Origin: Alentia gelatinosa
Lineage: Eukaryota > Annelida > Polychaeta > Phyllodocida > Polynoidae
Assembly (NCBI GenBank): GCA_950022655.1
Contig: OX465589.1
Span: 24,543,626 to 24,607,625, forward strand
Length of the DNA: 64,000 bases
Direction of reading: 5' to 3'
The notes beneath the pieces are model-generated. The model saw nothing but the letters and a program-made list of their open reading frames with translations, had not been told where the DNA came from and ran no database searches. Below are positions 11,060-21,699 of the stretch, one piece after another. A program made the position numbers and the translations under genes. The first letter of the stretch is position 1; each line of letters begins with the position of its first letter.

Positions 11060-11700
11060 CTCATACGCTAGTCCAGGGGAACATGTTGGAGAGAACCGTC
11101 AACACAGAAGGCTGAAAGTCCATTGTAGTAGTCCAGAAGTTTGCTTGTGGCACCAGTTCCTTGACCTTCTTCAAGATTTTCCAGAAAGAGTTAAGCTTAC
11201 CTGTAGAATGTAAAATGAATTTTTACTCATTTGTACATGTAGAAAATACACAAATTCATAACTTAGCAATGAATGATGGTAAGATGCATATGTAGGCTGC
11301 TCATCAAGGTGAACAGTAGAGGCACATGTGGGATGTTCTTTTCTTCCCAGACAAAGCCATGAAGACTCAGGAGCTGGTAGAATGGCTTCTATACTATTTG
11401 AAGGTTCAGTCTATGTTCATAGAAATAGCCTGTCAAAGAGCTTTAGTTGGAAGAATGTGGCAAGCAGCAAATTGAATCCTTTTTGTGGACCTTGACATTA
11501 CCAGGGTCCCTATCTTGATGTAGCCAATCCTTATCCAGCTCAAAAAAGAGATTCTTTGAGTCTGTGGGTCTGTCCTTCTGTCATCGGTTATTATTGTTGC
11601 AGCCAATATAGACCAGAAAGGCATACACTTCTTGACACTGCAGGATGCAGGCATACAATGTGTATAGGGAGACAGTGATAAGATGAAGGCGGTTCTGTCA
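11060..11700. repeat. Local repeat family R, copy 2
   Basis: This copy starts immediately after a SINE tail. It keeps both the left part (CTAGTCCAGGGGAACATG...) and the middle part (GTTCATAGAAATAGCCTGTC...GGAGACAGTGATAAG) that copy 1 lost. The right part is absent and gives way to AT-rich DNA near 11,700, just beyond the recombinase remnant on the minus strand. Confidence 0.6.
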
Positions 11701-11775
11701 GTAAAATGTATTTATTATAATTTATTCATGAGTAATGTAAAACTAGGAATTTGTGAGGGGGACTGGCTTTGAGAC

Positions 11776-12751
11776 CTATGCGTGGAAACCTGCGACTGAT
11801 ATCCAGGCCCCATGTGCCATAATTTTATCCTCATCCACGCCGTAGGCCACAGCCTGTTGAGTGCCCATTTTCGAGAGGGCGTAGAGGTTCAAAGACTGCC
11901 ACTGAGGGTAGCCCGCCATGTGCAGGGCCATGCAGAAGACTGGAAGAATGGTGTCCAGCCGGAGGCGAGTGCCGGAGGCAAGTGCCGGAGGCAAGTGCCA
12001 GAGGCAAGTGCCGGAGGCAGTGACAAAAGCCAGACTAGCTGGCCCCATGCACCATAATTTTGTCCTCATCCACGCAGGAGGCCGGAGGTAGTGCCGGAAT
12101 AAAGCAAGAGTTTTTTCCCATGCAGCAAATGGATAGCAGGGGCCCCTGGTGCACTTCACAGACATTAAAAAAGCTCCTCGGTCAAGGGGATGAAGTCACA
12201 CCTGTATAGTGTGTGTAGAGGAGGGCCCGCCGGGCCCATTGACAATAGATTTGACTGGTGCAGGAGGGTGGTGTATCCCAGCAGCAACACTGAGCATGCT
12301 GCCCGAGGAACTTGAAGGCTCCGTCTAGTGCCTGGAGAATGAGATTGAAGAAGTCCAGAGGGATAACAGCCGCCAGAGTCAGCGGATGGGTCAAGAGTTT
12401 TTGAGCGCCCCTTACAGTGTGGATTATAAGCCCAGAGTTGAAAACTCCAGTGTCAGCACCTCGAGCGTGCATGAATGTGCGAGCGCCCGAGAGATAATTC
12501 CAGACTGAAGCTAGACTTTTGAAACTATTAGCCAAACACTGAGAGTATAGGGCGAGTTGTGTAGGCGTCGGGGCAAGGTAGTCTAAAGCATTTATTATTA
12601 TGAACTTGACATAGGCCTCCATTTGTCGGCATAAGTTCTCAGTAGTGCCTACATATACCACCACTGCCCACGAATTACGGAGATGTGCGATGAGGCAAGA
12701 GTTCGCTGGATCAGGAAAGATAGAGAGAAGACTACGTGGAAGATAATACAT
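11776..12751 (-). pseudogene. Tyrosine recombinase of a DIRS-like element, copy 1
   Basis: Two minus-strand frames (12,182-12,751 and 11,776-12,165) together span a tyrosine recombinase. The first has the N-terminal core-binding pattern LALYSQCLANSFKSLASVWN, YLSGARTFMHARG and a LIIHTVRGAQKLL helix. The second has the C-terminal pattern GVDEDKIMAHGAW. These enzymes cut and rejoin DNA through a 3'-phosphotyrosine and replace the DDE integrase in DIRS elements. The His-x-x-Arg box, intact in copy 2, reads Tyr-Ala-Leu-Ser here, so two catalytic residues are lost. The frame closes at a TAG nine codons after the conserved Trp, at or next to the expected catalytic Tyr. The element order RT, RNase H, recombinase holds on this strand. 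Confidence 0.75.
11958..12020. repeat. 13-bp minisatellite inside the recombinase remnant
   Basis: Four to five copies of GCCGGAGGCAAGT (variants GCGAGT, CCAGAGG) lie in tandem. The homologous place in recombinase copy 2 (near 16,725) has a single equivalent. A 13-bp unit changes the frame with each added copy, so the expansion disrupted the gene or followed its loss. Confidence 0.8.
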
Positions 12752-13001
12752 AAGCTAGTGGTGCCAGGTCCCTACCAGTTACATCTAGATCTTGTACCAC
12801 TTCCAGAGCGAGTTTAGCTTTACGATTATGAAAGTTGGCATGAGACAAGGCGTCAGCCAGAACGAGAAGCTCTCAAGGCTTGTGGACAACCTAATTACAA
12901 CATAGTTCGGCCGGAGTTCAGAGCAAGCATGGCAGCCGTATTGTCAGTTGTAAATTGAAAGATATGGCCTTAGACGGCCTCGGGTATAACAGACTTAACA
13001 G

Positions 13002-13950
13002 TCAGGAGGCAGTTGATGGCCTCAATCTGACTGATGTGATAGTCATCGCTGTAGGCTGTAGGCAGCGGGAGGCTGTAGACTCGCAAAAGGCACCAAGGCC
13101 CCATGGACAGGCGTCGCACTCTATCTCGACCGAGGGCCGGTCTTTTATGATAAGTTTCTTCACGTTGGTTTCAGCAGCGAACTCCGAGGACCAGATAGGA
13201 TCATTTTTACATTCCGGATCCAGCTCAACCGGCTTGTAGTCAGTTGTCCGGCAAAGCACATCCAGAGGATGGGACATATAGCGTCGCACCGGAGGAATGC
13301 ATTGTAAAATGTGATTAAGTTTACCACAAATTGACTGTAGTTGCGGCTTGGTACAGAGTTCCCAGGCGGCTTGATGGCGGCTTGAAGCTTGAACTCAGGG
13401 ATGGTAATCTCCATATCTATGCTGTCGATGGTTAAACCTAGCCATTCAAGGCGGGTTGTAGGGAAAACAGATTTCTCTGGCGCAAGTTCTTTGCCCAACT
13501 CCTTACACAGATCCCCGAAACCTCCGAATGTCTTCACAACTTTTTTGAAATCTTGCTTGACCGAGACAAAGTCGTCAACGTAGGCGAGTGTTTGAGAGTG
13601 ATACCTCCGGTACATTATCAAGCACAATGCGTTTGAGACTCGCTGCTGAGACCCGTTGGAAAACCAACAACCAAACAAAGGACAAATATCAATACAATAT
13701 TTTCCTCGTTGCTGAAGGCCGAGTCAAGGGTAATCAAGCAGTTCAATCCGGAGCTGGCGGTAGGCCCTCAGGAGGTCAGCTTTCCACATGAAAGAAACCT
13801 CGACCCGCCCTCAGGGGCAAAGTCCCTAATTCAGCAATGGTTGGAAGAGTATATTGATTTTCGACCCCTTGAAAATAGTTTCTAGCGATCCCGTCGTTAA
13901 CACTATTCCGCTTAGGGAAGCTGAGATCCATGATACCACAACACTAGAGC
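13002..13950 (-). pseudogene. DIRS-like reverse transcriptase and RNase H, copy B
   Basis: Reading the minus strand from about 13,950 gives MDLSFPKRNSVNDGI, the DIRS-type RT entry motif. An adenine-rich linker follows, then a KADLLRAYRQLRI motif A with its Asp (about 13,770), then LAYVDDFVSVKQDFKK with the Y-V-D-D active site (about 13,575), then EWLGLTID. The RNase H part (13,002-13,289) has VEIECDACPWGLGAFC, a D-A-x-x-x-G-x-G-A pattern. Stops at 13,679 and near 13,790 and a frame change near 13,290 break it. The recombinase continues on the same strand at 12.75-11.78 kb, so this is one element. Both RT catalytic Asp motifs survive in sequence. Confidence 0.8.
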
Positions 13951-14039
13951 AGATCACCTGGCTTTGAGCAAGTAAGTAGAGGGCTTATCTGCGTCCAGGG
14001 TTGGAAAAGCGGTAAGTCAAAAGGGCCTAACATAGCGCC

Positions 14040-14716
14040 CAGATCGCTTTCCTTCCTTATAAACGAGTTGGTACTGGAGGGTCCTTTTCTGAATAAGAGC
14101 TTGGCCAGCCATACCTGATGAAATTAAAATTTCCTGGTCATGGTAGGAGACCAAAGCTCTATCCCAGGCGTTACATTTTATGTTTGATGGAACGAGTATC
14201 TTTGCGCCCTAACTTGAGCATGTATGTCCATGTGTAGGTTAGCAGCCTCGGCCGCTGGAGGAGTTGGATGTGGCCAGGTGCAAATCACCACTTTGCTATA
14301 CTTCTCGGGGAGCATAGGCATGGTCCGTAGATCCCCATGGAGCGGTCGGGTTACCTGGGCATCCATATTGATGAGAGTCCTCCAGGGTGTCCTCCAGAGC
14401 GGGATTAGGACAGGTCCATGTTTTTGGGTATCACCCGGAAAAATAAGATCCAGGGCACAACGTATAACACAAGAGACCGAGGATGTCACAGCACAGACCA
14501 CTTCTCCAGTGTCGGGGTGATCCTCCAGTGAGGCTCTGACACCGCATCCAAGCAATGGCTCAATCCCCTCCAGCCAGTAAGGTTGGCTAGCGTTCCGCAT
14601 GGGGCGCTCCAGTGTGGTGGGTGCCACTGGTCTGGTAGTGGTCTCATATATATAATCAAGAAAAACATTTTCAATTTCAGAAAGATCACAAACCAGACTT
14701 TCTGAAATACCAACAT
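14040..14716 (-). pseudogene. 5' region of DIRS-like copy B, unrecognised frames
   Basis: The 149-codon (14,178-14,627) and 76-codon (14,486-14,716) minus-strand frames lie upstream of the RT. No domain is recognised. By position they would be the gag-like ORF or the RT N-terminal extension of the DIRS-like element. The stretch at 13,960-14,100 is clearly related to 18,735-18,830, upstream of another DIRS RT, which supports element origin. Confidence 0.35.
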
Positions 14717-14786
14717 GAGGAATACAATTTTTTCAATTATATTGAATGAAACATGGTCAGTAGAAGCAGTGTCCAGTTTGTTCAGG

Positions 14787-14887
14787 CTCTGAGAGTAAGC
14801 TCAGTGGTTAGGGCACTGGAAGTGTAATTCCAAGGTTGTAGGACTTTCTGGGTTTGAGTCCCACTGCAGCTACTCTTCTCCTTCATT
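14787..14887 (+). repeat. SINE family 1 head, split from its tail
   Basis: It holds an A-box-like GTAAGCTCAGTGGTTAGGGC and a good B box, GGGTTTGAGTCCC. It stops at ACTCTTCTCCTTCATT. The rest of the SINE resumes at 15,362 after a 474-bp insertion, starting with the same 16 bases. Confidence 0.85.
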
Positions 14888-15361
14888 TGAAGGATCAGTT
14901 GATGTTCATAGAAATAGCCTGTCAAAGAGCTTTAGATGGAGGAACGTGGCAAGCAGCAGATGGAATCTTTTTTGTGGACCTTGACATCACCAGGGACCCT
15001 ATCTTGAGGTAGCCAATCCTTATCCAGCTCAAAAGAGAGATTCTTTGAGTCTGTGGGTCTGTCCTTCTGTCATTGGTTGTTTTTGCTCTTGGGTTTATTG
15101 TTGCAGCGAACATAGACCAGAAAAGCATACACTTCTTGACACTGCAGGATACAGGCATACAATGTGTATAAGGAAACAGTGATAAGCAGATGGGGGCTGA
15201 CAAAGACATCACACTGATAATGTGTGTAGGTAGAAGACCTACACAGAGGGATTGGGGGGAGGCAAAAAGGTCGATGGCAGAGGTGTCATCGGGAGCAGGG
15301 GAGACAGGGAGGTTGGTGATAGGAAGATAGGGAAGCAAATTCACCAGGTGGCCAGGGGTTG
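14888..15361. mobile_element. 474-bp insertion in a SINE (repeat family R, copy 3)
   Basis: It is flanked by a perfect 16-bp repeat, ACTCTTCTCCTTCATT (14,872-14,887 and 15,362-15,377), which has the form of a target-site duplication. The insert joins the middle part (GTTCATAGAAATAGCC...) and the right part (GGGGCTGACAAAGACATC...GGTGGCCAGGGG) of family R. This suggests the true element is about 474 bp with these ends, and that the other copies are rearranged. No terminal inverted repeat, poly-A or coding frame is visible. The class of element is unknown. Confidence 0.6.
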
Positions 15362-15606
15362 ACTCTTCTCCTTCATTCCCAGCAGTCTACTGCTTTATCA
15401 AAGGCCAATCGTTCTCATACCATGTCTATGTGATGTGGGAACCTAAAGAACTCTCACCTCGGTAGATGTATAGGGGTGAAATTTCTACCTAAATTCATTA
15501 CATAGATTCAATCACCACCTATTTGGTGTAAAAGAACCTTGAGAAAGTCTGGTGAGAACCTGCAATGGTTAACTGGACGTTAAATCAAACAAACCAACCA
15601 ACAAAA
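15362..15606 (+). repeat. SINE family 1 tail, split from its head
   Basis: Continuation of the SINE head at 14,787-14,887. It includes CTCATACCATGTCTATGTG, CTCACCTCGGTAGATG and the GGTTAACTGGACGTTAAATC tail with CAAACCAACCAAC. Confidence 0.85.
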
Positions 15607-15609
15607 GTT

Positions 15610-16365
15610 TCTCTCAGTCCATTGTAGTAGTCCAGAGGTTTGCTTGTGACACCAGACCTTCTTCAAGACTTTCCAGAAAGAGTTAAGCTTACCTGTAGAA
15701 TATAAAATGAATTTTTACTCATTTGTACATGTAGAAAATACACAAATTCACAAATTAGCTATGAATGTTGGCAAAATATAATAGAATGGCTTCCATACTA
15801 CTTTGAAGATTCAGTCGATGTTCATAGAAGTAGCCTGTGCAAAGAGCTTCTAGGTGAAGGAATATGGCAAACAGAAGATGGCATCGGTTTTTGTCAACTT
15901 TTATATCACCATGAGCCCAGTCTTCTCGCAGCAAATCCTTATCCAGCTCAAAAAAGGGATTTTTTAGTATATGGGTCCGTCCTTTTGTCATTGGTTGTTT
16001 TTGCTCTTGGGTTCTGTTCTTTTGTCAGAGTTCTAGAGACATTAAAGTACACAAACAAACAAACCCTGTCTTTGTGGTGTTGGAAGTAAAAGAACTCGCA
16101 CATCAGTTAATGTGTAGGGGTGAGATTTCTGCATCAGCTGTAATTTCTACCTGTAGCCTCAATGCCTACTACTGTGGTTGCCACTATAATTGTGGCCGAA
16201 ATGCATGTGCCTGTAGCCACAACTAGAACTAATCACCACGGACCCTATCTTCATGTAGCCAATCCTTATCCAGCTCAAAAATGTGTATAGGGAGACAGTG
16301 ATAGGCAGATGGGGGCTGACATAGACAACACACTGATAATTAAGATGAAAGCTGTGCTGTCAGTA
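15610..16365. repeat. Local repeat family R, copy 4 (degenerate)
   Basis: It contains the left part (CCATTGTAGTAGTCCAGAGG), a diverged middle part near 15,810-16,000, and pieces of the right part near 16,300. Between them (16,140-16,235) is a stretch with CTGTGGTTGCCAC and TGTAGCCACAAC. That stretch resembles the GTGGCCACAA cluster near 37,130-37,230 in the duplicon. Confidence 0.5.
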
Positions 16366-16527
16366 AAATATATTCAACATAAACTGTAAAATTTATAAAA
16401 CAATTATACATGTTATAAAAGACATGAATAAATACATTTTAAAATACAATACATGAGCAATATAAAACTACAAATTATGAGCCAAAGATGAGGTTGGGCG
16501 GTTGATGTGTGAGGGGGACTTTGGGAA

Positions 16528-17284
16528 CTATGCATCGAAACCCTTGACCGAGGTCCAGGCCCCATGTTCCATAATTTTGTCCTCATCCACACCAGAGGTC
16601 ACAGCCTGTTGGGCGCCCATTCTCCGGAGGGTGTGGAGGGTGAAAGACTGCCACTGAGGGTAGCCCGCCGTGCACAGGGCCATGCAGATGACCGGAAGAA
16701 TGGCGTCTGGGCTGAGGTGAGCGCCAGAGGCGGTGACAAAAGCCAGACCAGCTGGCGGTGCCGTACTTGAGCGAGAGTATTTTTCCACGTGGCGATGGAA
16801 CAGCAGGAGCCCCTGGCGCACTTCACGGACATAAAAAAAGCTCTGGAGGGACCTGGGCTCATCGACAACAGATTCAACTGGCACAGCAGGGTGGTGTATC
16901 CCAGCAGCAACACTGAGCATGCTGTCTTAGGAACTGAACCGGCTCCGTCTAGCTCCCGGAGGACGAGTTTGAAGAAGTTCAGGGGGATAACAGCCGCCAG
17001 ATGCTTCGAGAGTTTTTAAGCACCTATTACAGTTCGGATGAGAAGGATAGAGTTGAAAACTCCGGTGTCGGCACCTCAAGTGCACATGAATGTGCAGGTG
17101 CCCGAGAGATAATTCCAGACTAGAGGTGGACTTTTGAAACTATTAGCCAAACACTGAGTTTTGTAGGCGTGGGGGCGAAGTAGTTCAAAGCATTGATTGT
17201 TATGAACCTGACTTAGGCTGCCATCCGCTGCCTATGAATTTCAGAGTTGCATGATGAGGCAAGAGTTCACTGTATCTAGAAAGA
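16528..17284 (-). pseudogene. Tyrosine recombinase of a DIRS-like element, copy 2
   Basis: The minus-strand frame 16,528-16,920 carries the recombinase C-terminus. It has His-Thr-Leu-Arg (the H-x-x-R box) in FTLHTLRRMGAQQAV, then GVDEDKIMEHGAW. It ends at the TAG at the same alignment position as copy 1. The N-terminal core-binding half can be followed in broken frames to about 17,270 (GCACCTGCACATTCATG on the plus strand matches 12,470). Copy 2 keeps the His and Arg that copy 1 lost and lacks the 13-bp minisatellite. It is interrupted at 17,285 by a dispersed repeat. Confidence 0.7.
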
Positions 17285-17752
17285 TAGATTATCATGGTGA
17301 GAAACAGTCTATCATAATAGTAGAAGTTATTAACATTTGAAAAGTTGTACACAGTGGATTAAGGCTTCTGTCTAGGTAAGGGTAAAAAGTCTGTTCAATA
17401 TCCCATGTTGAGATCATGTCAAATTAACACTCATCTCATTTCCAGCACGCTATTTAATTATAGTGTGGACTGACTAAGTTGGTAAGTTCTGCAGTAGAAA
17501 GCTGTGGCTACTTATCGACTGTCATCATTTTGGTCACTGGCGTGCTATTAATTTAGCCTGTAAACCATTCATCTCATCAGAGCATGGTCAATGAAACATG
17601 GCAGTAATGAATAAAAAGCCTGAGTCAAAGCTTCCCTTTTAATCCATGTGGAAATTTTTAGAAATATGTAAATAGCTGGGGTAAATATATGTCACCTCAC
17701 CATGTTGATATAGCAAAATATGGTGAGAAAACAATAAATGGACTTACCCTGT
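17285..17752. repeat. Dispersed ~470-bp repeat D, copy 1
   Basis: TCATGGTGAGAAAC, GAAAAGTTGTACACAGTGGA and GACTGACTAAGTTGGTAAG recur in the same order at 37,341-37,830, 48,235-48,724 and 61,679-62,168. This copy lies outside the tandem duplicon, so D is an older dispersed repeat. No terminal inverted repeats or coding frame are obvious. Here it sits inside the second DIRS-like remnant. Confidence 0.8.
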
Positions 17753-18299
17753 AGATGGAATATTTATACATACACTGAGAAAAAGAGATATACAGACAAA
17801 CAAGGATAAAGAGATTCATATAATACACGGTATACATAAACATAGAGCATATATTGTATTACATGCAGTTACCTTGTTTCCTGGTTGTGGTCAGTGCACT
17901 GCTGGTAATGCTTGACATAGTCGGTAATCACAGCTGTTTTTGCACAGGTACATGTCTGTGCACTCTATTACCTGCCATGCTTGAGTGGATCAACAGCCCA
18001 AGTCTCTGGGCTTATATATACCCTTGCTCAAAGCATCCAGTGATGTATCAAAGTTGGGACAGGACAGGCTATAGTTCATAGTAGGCAGCATAATGTTCAT
18101 AAGTGACTGTGTCACAAATGTCGCCACTGTTATACAAAGGCCAGCTGAATGGCAGGCTGACAGTGCCACACACTGCTCCAAGAGCTCTGTGCATGCTCAT
18201 GGGCATCGTAGGCAGGGCCTCTTATTTTGGATTTGTTAGCTGAGCTTAATTGCCTTATATCATCTGTAAGCTGATGAACGCACTGGACAGCAGCAGTGA

Positions 18300-18860
18300 A
18301 GTCTGGGTGAATGGCAATGAAGTCTTTGACGTATAATTAAGTACACCAGAGTTCTGAACCTCTGCACCATTGCCCAATAGAGTGTGTTAGACACTCATTG
18401 TTAAGCTCCACCCGAAAGGTGGAAGCCGAAAGATGGCCAAATGTCCATATTTGTCTCGCCGCTTTGATGGAGCCACAGCATCGCATAGTCAAGCGGGTTT
18501 ATACGCAACTGGCAGTATGCTCACTATAAGTATGCCTTCCAGAGAAAGGCTCCACAGGTGATTGGCATGACTCAGGGCAGTTGCCAAGTCACTGATGGTT
18601 GGTAGTGCGTAGGGTCTCTCTTGTCCCTGAAAGAAGTTTCTATCAATCCCATCATTCACGTTCTGACCGGCAGGGAAACTCAGATCCGTGATGACTCTTC
18701 TTTCTGCTGGCTCACGCCGTTTCGGACTGATCAGGAGCAGGCTGATTTAGAATCAAGCTTTGAAAGGTGGGCCTTTAAACAGGTCAAGCATAGCCCCAGC
18801 TTAGTCTTCCTTTTAATGAAATGATCCACTGTCTGTGGGTAAGCTCTGGTGGACATGTGG
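18300..18860 (-). pseudogene. DIRS-like reverse transcriptase fragment C
   Basis: The minus strand reads ITDLSFPAGQNVNDGIDRNF (about 18,625-18,690), the DIRS RT entry motif. Then come YALPTISDLATALSHANH and AYCQLRINPLDYA after frame changes (about 18,500). The flank at 18,735-18,830 is related to 13,960-14,100 of copy B. Together with the recombinase at 16.5-17.3 kb, it probably represents one decayed element split by repeat D. No Y-x-D-D box survives. Confidence 0.65.
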
Positions 18861-20734
18861 TTTTGGAAGGTTGGTGTATATGAAGTATAGGGAAACAAAG
18901 ACATTCTGCTAGTTGCAGGTTTTGTGTGTCTTCTGTGTGTTAGAAAGCTTTTCTCTGGACGCAGGCTCCGCCTCCCAGGGGGCCTGAGATGTGAGAATCC
19001 ATAGCATTGTCGAGTGTTGGTGTGTTGCATCGCTTTGCGTGTGTACTTGTGTTGGGTTGGTCATCTAGGAGGATGTGCTCGATTATTATCTCTCCTCCAG
19101 GGTCTGATACTGAACCTGGCGTGGGATGTCTGATAAATCTGCGTCCGGTTGATCCATTCGGGAAATTGTGTCTTTTCTGCAGCCTGGCGACCTTGTTATC
19201 TCCATCAACACGTTGCAAACTCCAGTGGATTCTGCTGCATGGGGCTCATCCTGGAACTCAAGTGTCTGAGAGTGAGATGCGGGCACGCTGCAGGAAGTGC
19301 GGCTGACTGCGGACCTACACACGAATACCTCCTGAAAGGGGAAAATCCTCTATTATGCCAAGCATGTATTGTATTATACAGCTATACCCCAAAATACTCC
19401 AAATACCAGCTACCTCTGGTGTACAAGCGGTAGTTGAGCCGTACCACCATACTATTCCAGTACGGCACTAGACTTTGATTATTAACATTCATTAAATGAT
19501 TCAACACAATCAGAATAAAGTTCATTTTAGTATGTATCCTTCCCTGACTGGCCCATGAATCAAAGACTTGTCCAGTAGGAACAGAACCTCCTGTGTATGT
19601 CCCCCCAGTCTTCCCTGTAACCCTATACCTCCTCCTCCAGTTCTCTGGTCACCTGTGTTGTCATAGCAATAAATTCCGCCTGCTCCTGACTGTCACCCGA
19701 TCAAAGTGAGCGGCCAGGAGCCGTGTATGGAGAGCGTTGGGAATACTGAAGCTAAACAACACCAACACCATCACCGTTTGTACCAGTCCCTGTATCCCAG
19801 CGAGGAGGGCAGCCATAGGATGCAGGGAATGAAGCTAGTCTAGTACGGCACCGTACCACCATACTTTGAAAGCTCATTGGTTGATAAAATCAACTGACAT
19901 CTATAACGTGATGCCACTGGAGGGACCTGAATTTGTTTTGGTTAATCTGACGGTAAAGTTCTGTCCCTCGGTCAAGTAGACGATATCAGATGATGCCTTG
20001 CGTAAACGGACCATAATCGTGTCGCTGTACGCACTTCACCGACTGTTCCCGATTCTTAGAAGGCTATTTGAACTAGCTACGCAAATGAAAAATTGAATTT
20101 CACATCTATAATTAGATTTGTATATGAAAGAGATAGCCTTGAAAGAGAGGATTACAAAGATATTTGAATTATTAAAATCTGTCAAGTAGTTCAAGACTTA
20201 TGGAGGAAAACCTAGTCAAATTAAGATTGAATTTGAGGAACTCAAGTATATATATAGAAAACAGTAGAAGGGCATGGCACCACATACTGGCACAGATAAA
20301 CAGATTTATTACAATAACTCTCTAGATGTTATCACATGCTGAATCCAATGGAGATATTTATTTTCATGTATATTGATGATGTCATACTTAATTTGCATAT
20401 TGATAGGGAAATCTGTAATAATGATGCATAAATACTGCAAAAAAAACTCAAATAATACTCCTCTCTAATCTAGATCATGTCATACAAGGCAAAACATATC
20501 TTTGGCTTGTAAATAGGAATTTGAACAGCTAATTTACATAATTTATCTTGAACCTGAAGTCTTCAAATGTATCAGAGAATTGATAAATTCAGTTTTTCAG
20601 TGTAGTTATTTCAAGATGCTGACCTTTTACACATGTCAAACTATGGCATATCATATATCAAATTAAGCCTCTCTGTATGCTCTTTGTAATGGCATAGGCA
20701 CGAAATTGTTTGATTTATTCATTTTTGTGTGATG
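18861..20734. other. Unassigned region, possible DIRS 5' part then AT-rich DNA
   Basis: Overlapping frames of 78-99 codons on both strands at 18,940-19,433 show no domain. Those on the minus strand could be the gag-like end of DIRS fragment C. The strings GTACCACCATACT and AGTACGGCAC occur together at 19,441-19,470 and again, in the opposite order, at 19,844-19,866. The part after 20,050 is AT-rich and stop-rich. Confidence 0.4.
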
Positions 20735-20892
20735 AACTTTTCTTATATTCAAATTGTTGCTTGATCAAGTTATTCTGGTCATAGAAATTTTGTGCTAGTA
20801 CTAAAATGAAGCCCAGTATGTCCTCTGATTAGCACAAAATTTCTATGACCAGAATAACTTGATCAAGCACCAATTTGAATAAAAGAAAAGTT
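20735..20892. repeat. Long near-perfect inverted repeat (hairpin)
   Basis: The arm 20,735-20,797 is the reverse complement of 20,830-20,892 at 61 of 63 positions, with a 32-nt spacer. Transcripts of either strand would fold into a long double-stranded stem. The spacer plus the inner arm end (GCTAGTACTAAAATGAAGCC) is repeated directly downstream at about 20,896 (GCTAGCACTAAATTGAAGCC). The structure is therefore part of a larger inverted/direct repeat. Candidates are a foldback/MITE element or a small-RNA-producing hairpin. Confidence 0.9.
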
Positions 20893-20988
20893 AGTGCTAG
20901 CACTAAATTGAAGCCAAATATGTCCCCTAATTGGCTGAAATAGTATTTTGGCACCTAAAGTGGTAGAAGACCTCAGCAAATGGATGAA

Positions 20989-21690
20989 CTAAACACTTTG
21001 TCTGACAGAGCAGGGGCCATGGACCAGGGTATAGGCCCAGGCCAATCCTTCTAAAATAAAGTCACAATTCTTAAAGAAATATTGGCCCATTACTCCTATA
21101 TTTATATCCACAGGAAAGCCCTGAATCTCAGCTTTCAGCAGGTGTATTTTAATAGTAGATGTGATAAACGGCCGCTTGTTGGGAGGCATTTTAAGAACGA
21201 TTATTGAGAGATTTGTCGTTTGTTGCACTGAGTGACGGCCGCGTGCGCGTTGCTATTTGAACATCTTAATTGGAGCCAAAGCTATCAAACTTTGAATAAT
21301 TTATAAGAATCCACACCAGCGGCCCGTGGCTTACCCCAGATCTCAATCGGGTCGCTGTACAAGGTCATAAAGTGGAGATATGTGATCGGCAAAGGGTATA
21401 AGACAGCGACATTCTTGTTCCCGATTATAATCGGTGATCGGATCGGGGAGAATCTGTGGATAATATCGCTGTCTTATGGGCTTAAGCCTATCCCACTGGG
21501 TCAGGCATCCACTTCGATGGTATGAAAAGAGGACCTTGCCGGGATGACTTCGACCCCATTCCAGGCCGTCAAAAACTTGTCGGACCATTATAGGTCTGCT
21601 CTGGAGGGACCAATCAAAGGGGTAAGATTTAAAGTTCTTGTATGCCTGGCTGACGTCTGTTCCTAGCTTTACTATAGGCCTCGCAACCAT
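20989..21690 (-). other. Two unrecognised minus-strand frames
   Basis: The frames 20,989-21,228 (79 codons) and 21,343-21,690 (115 codons) have ordinary amino-acid composition and are not low complexity. The second contains no obvious transmembrane segment or metal-binding pattern. I recognise neither. The sequence AGATTTGTCGTTTGTTGCAC followed by GCCGCGTGCGCG (21,210-21,250) is a small CpG-rich spot that could mark a promoter or exon end. They may be exons of one host gene or chance frames. Confidence 0.25.
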
Positions 21691-21699
21691 ATTGGAGAC

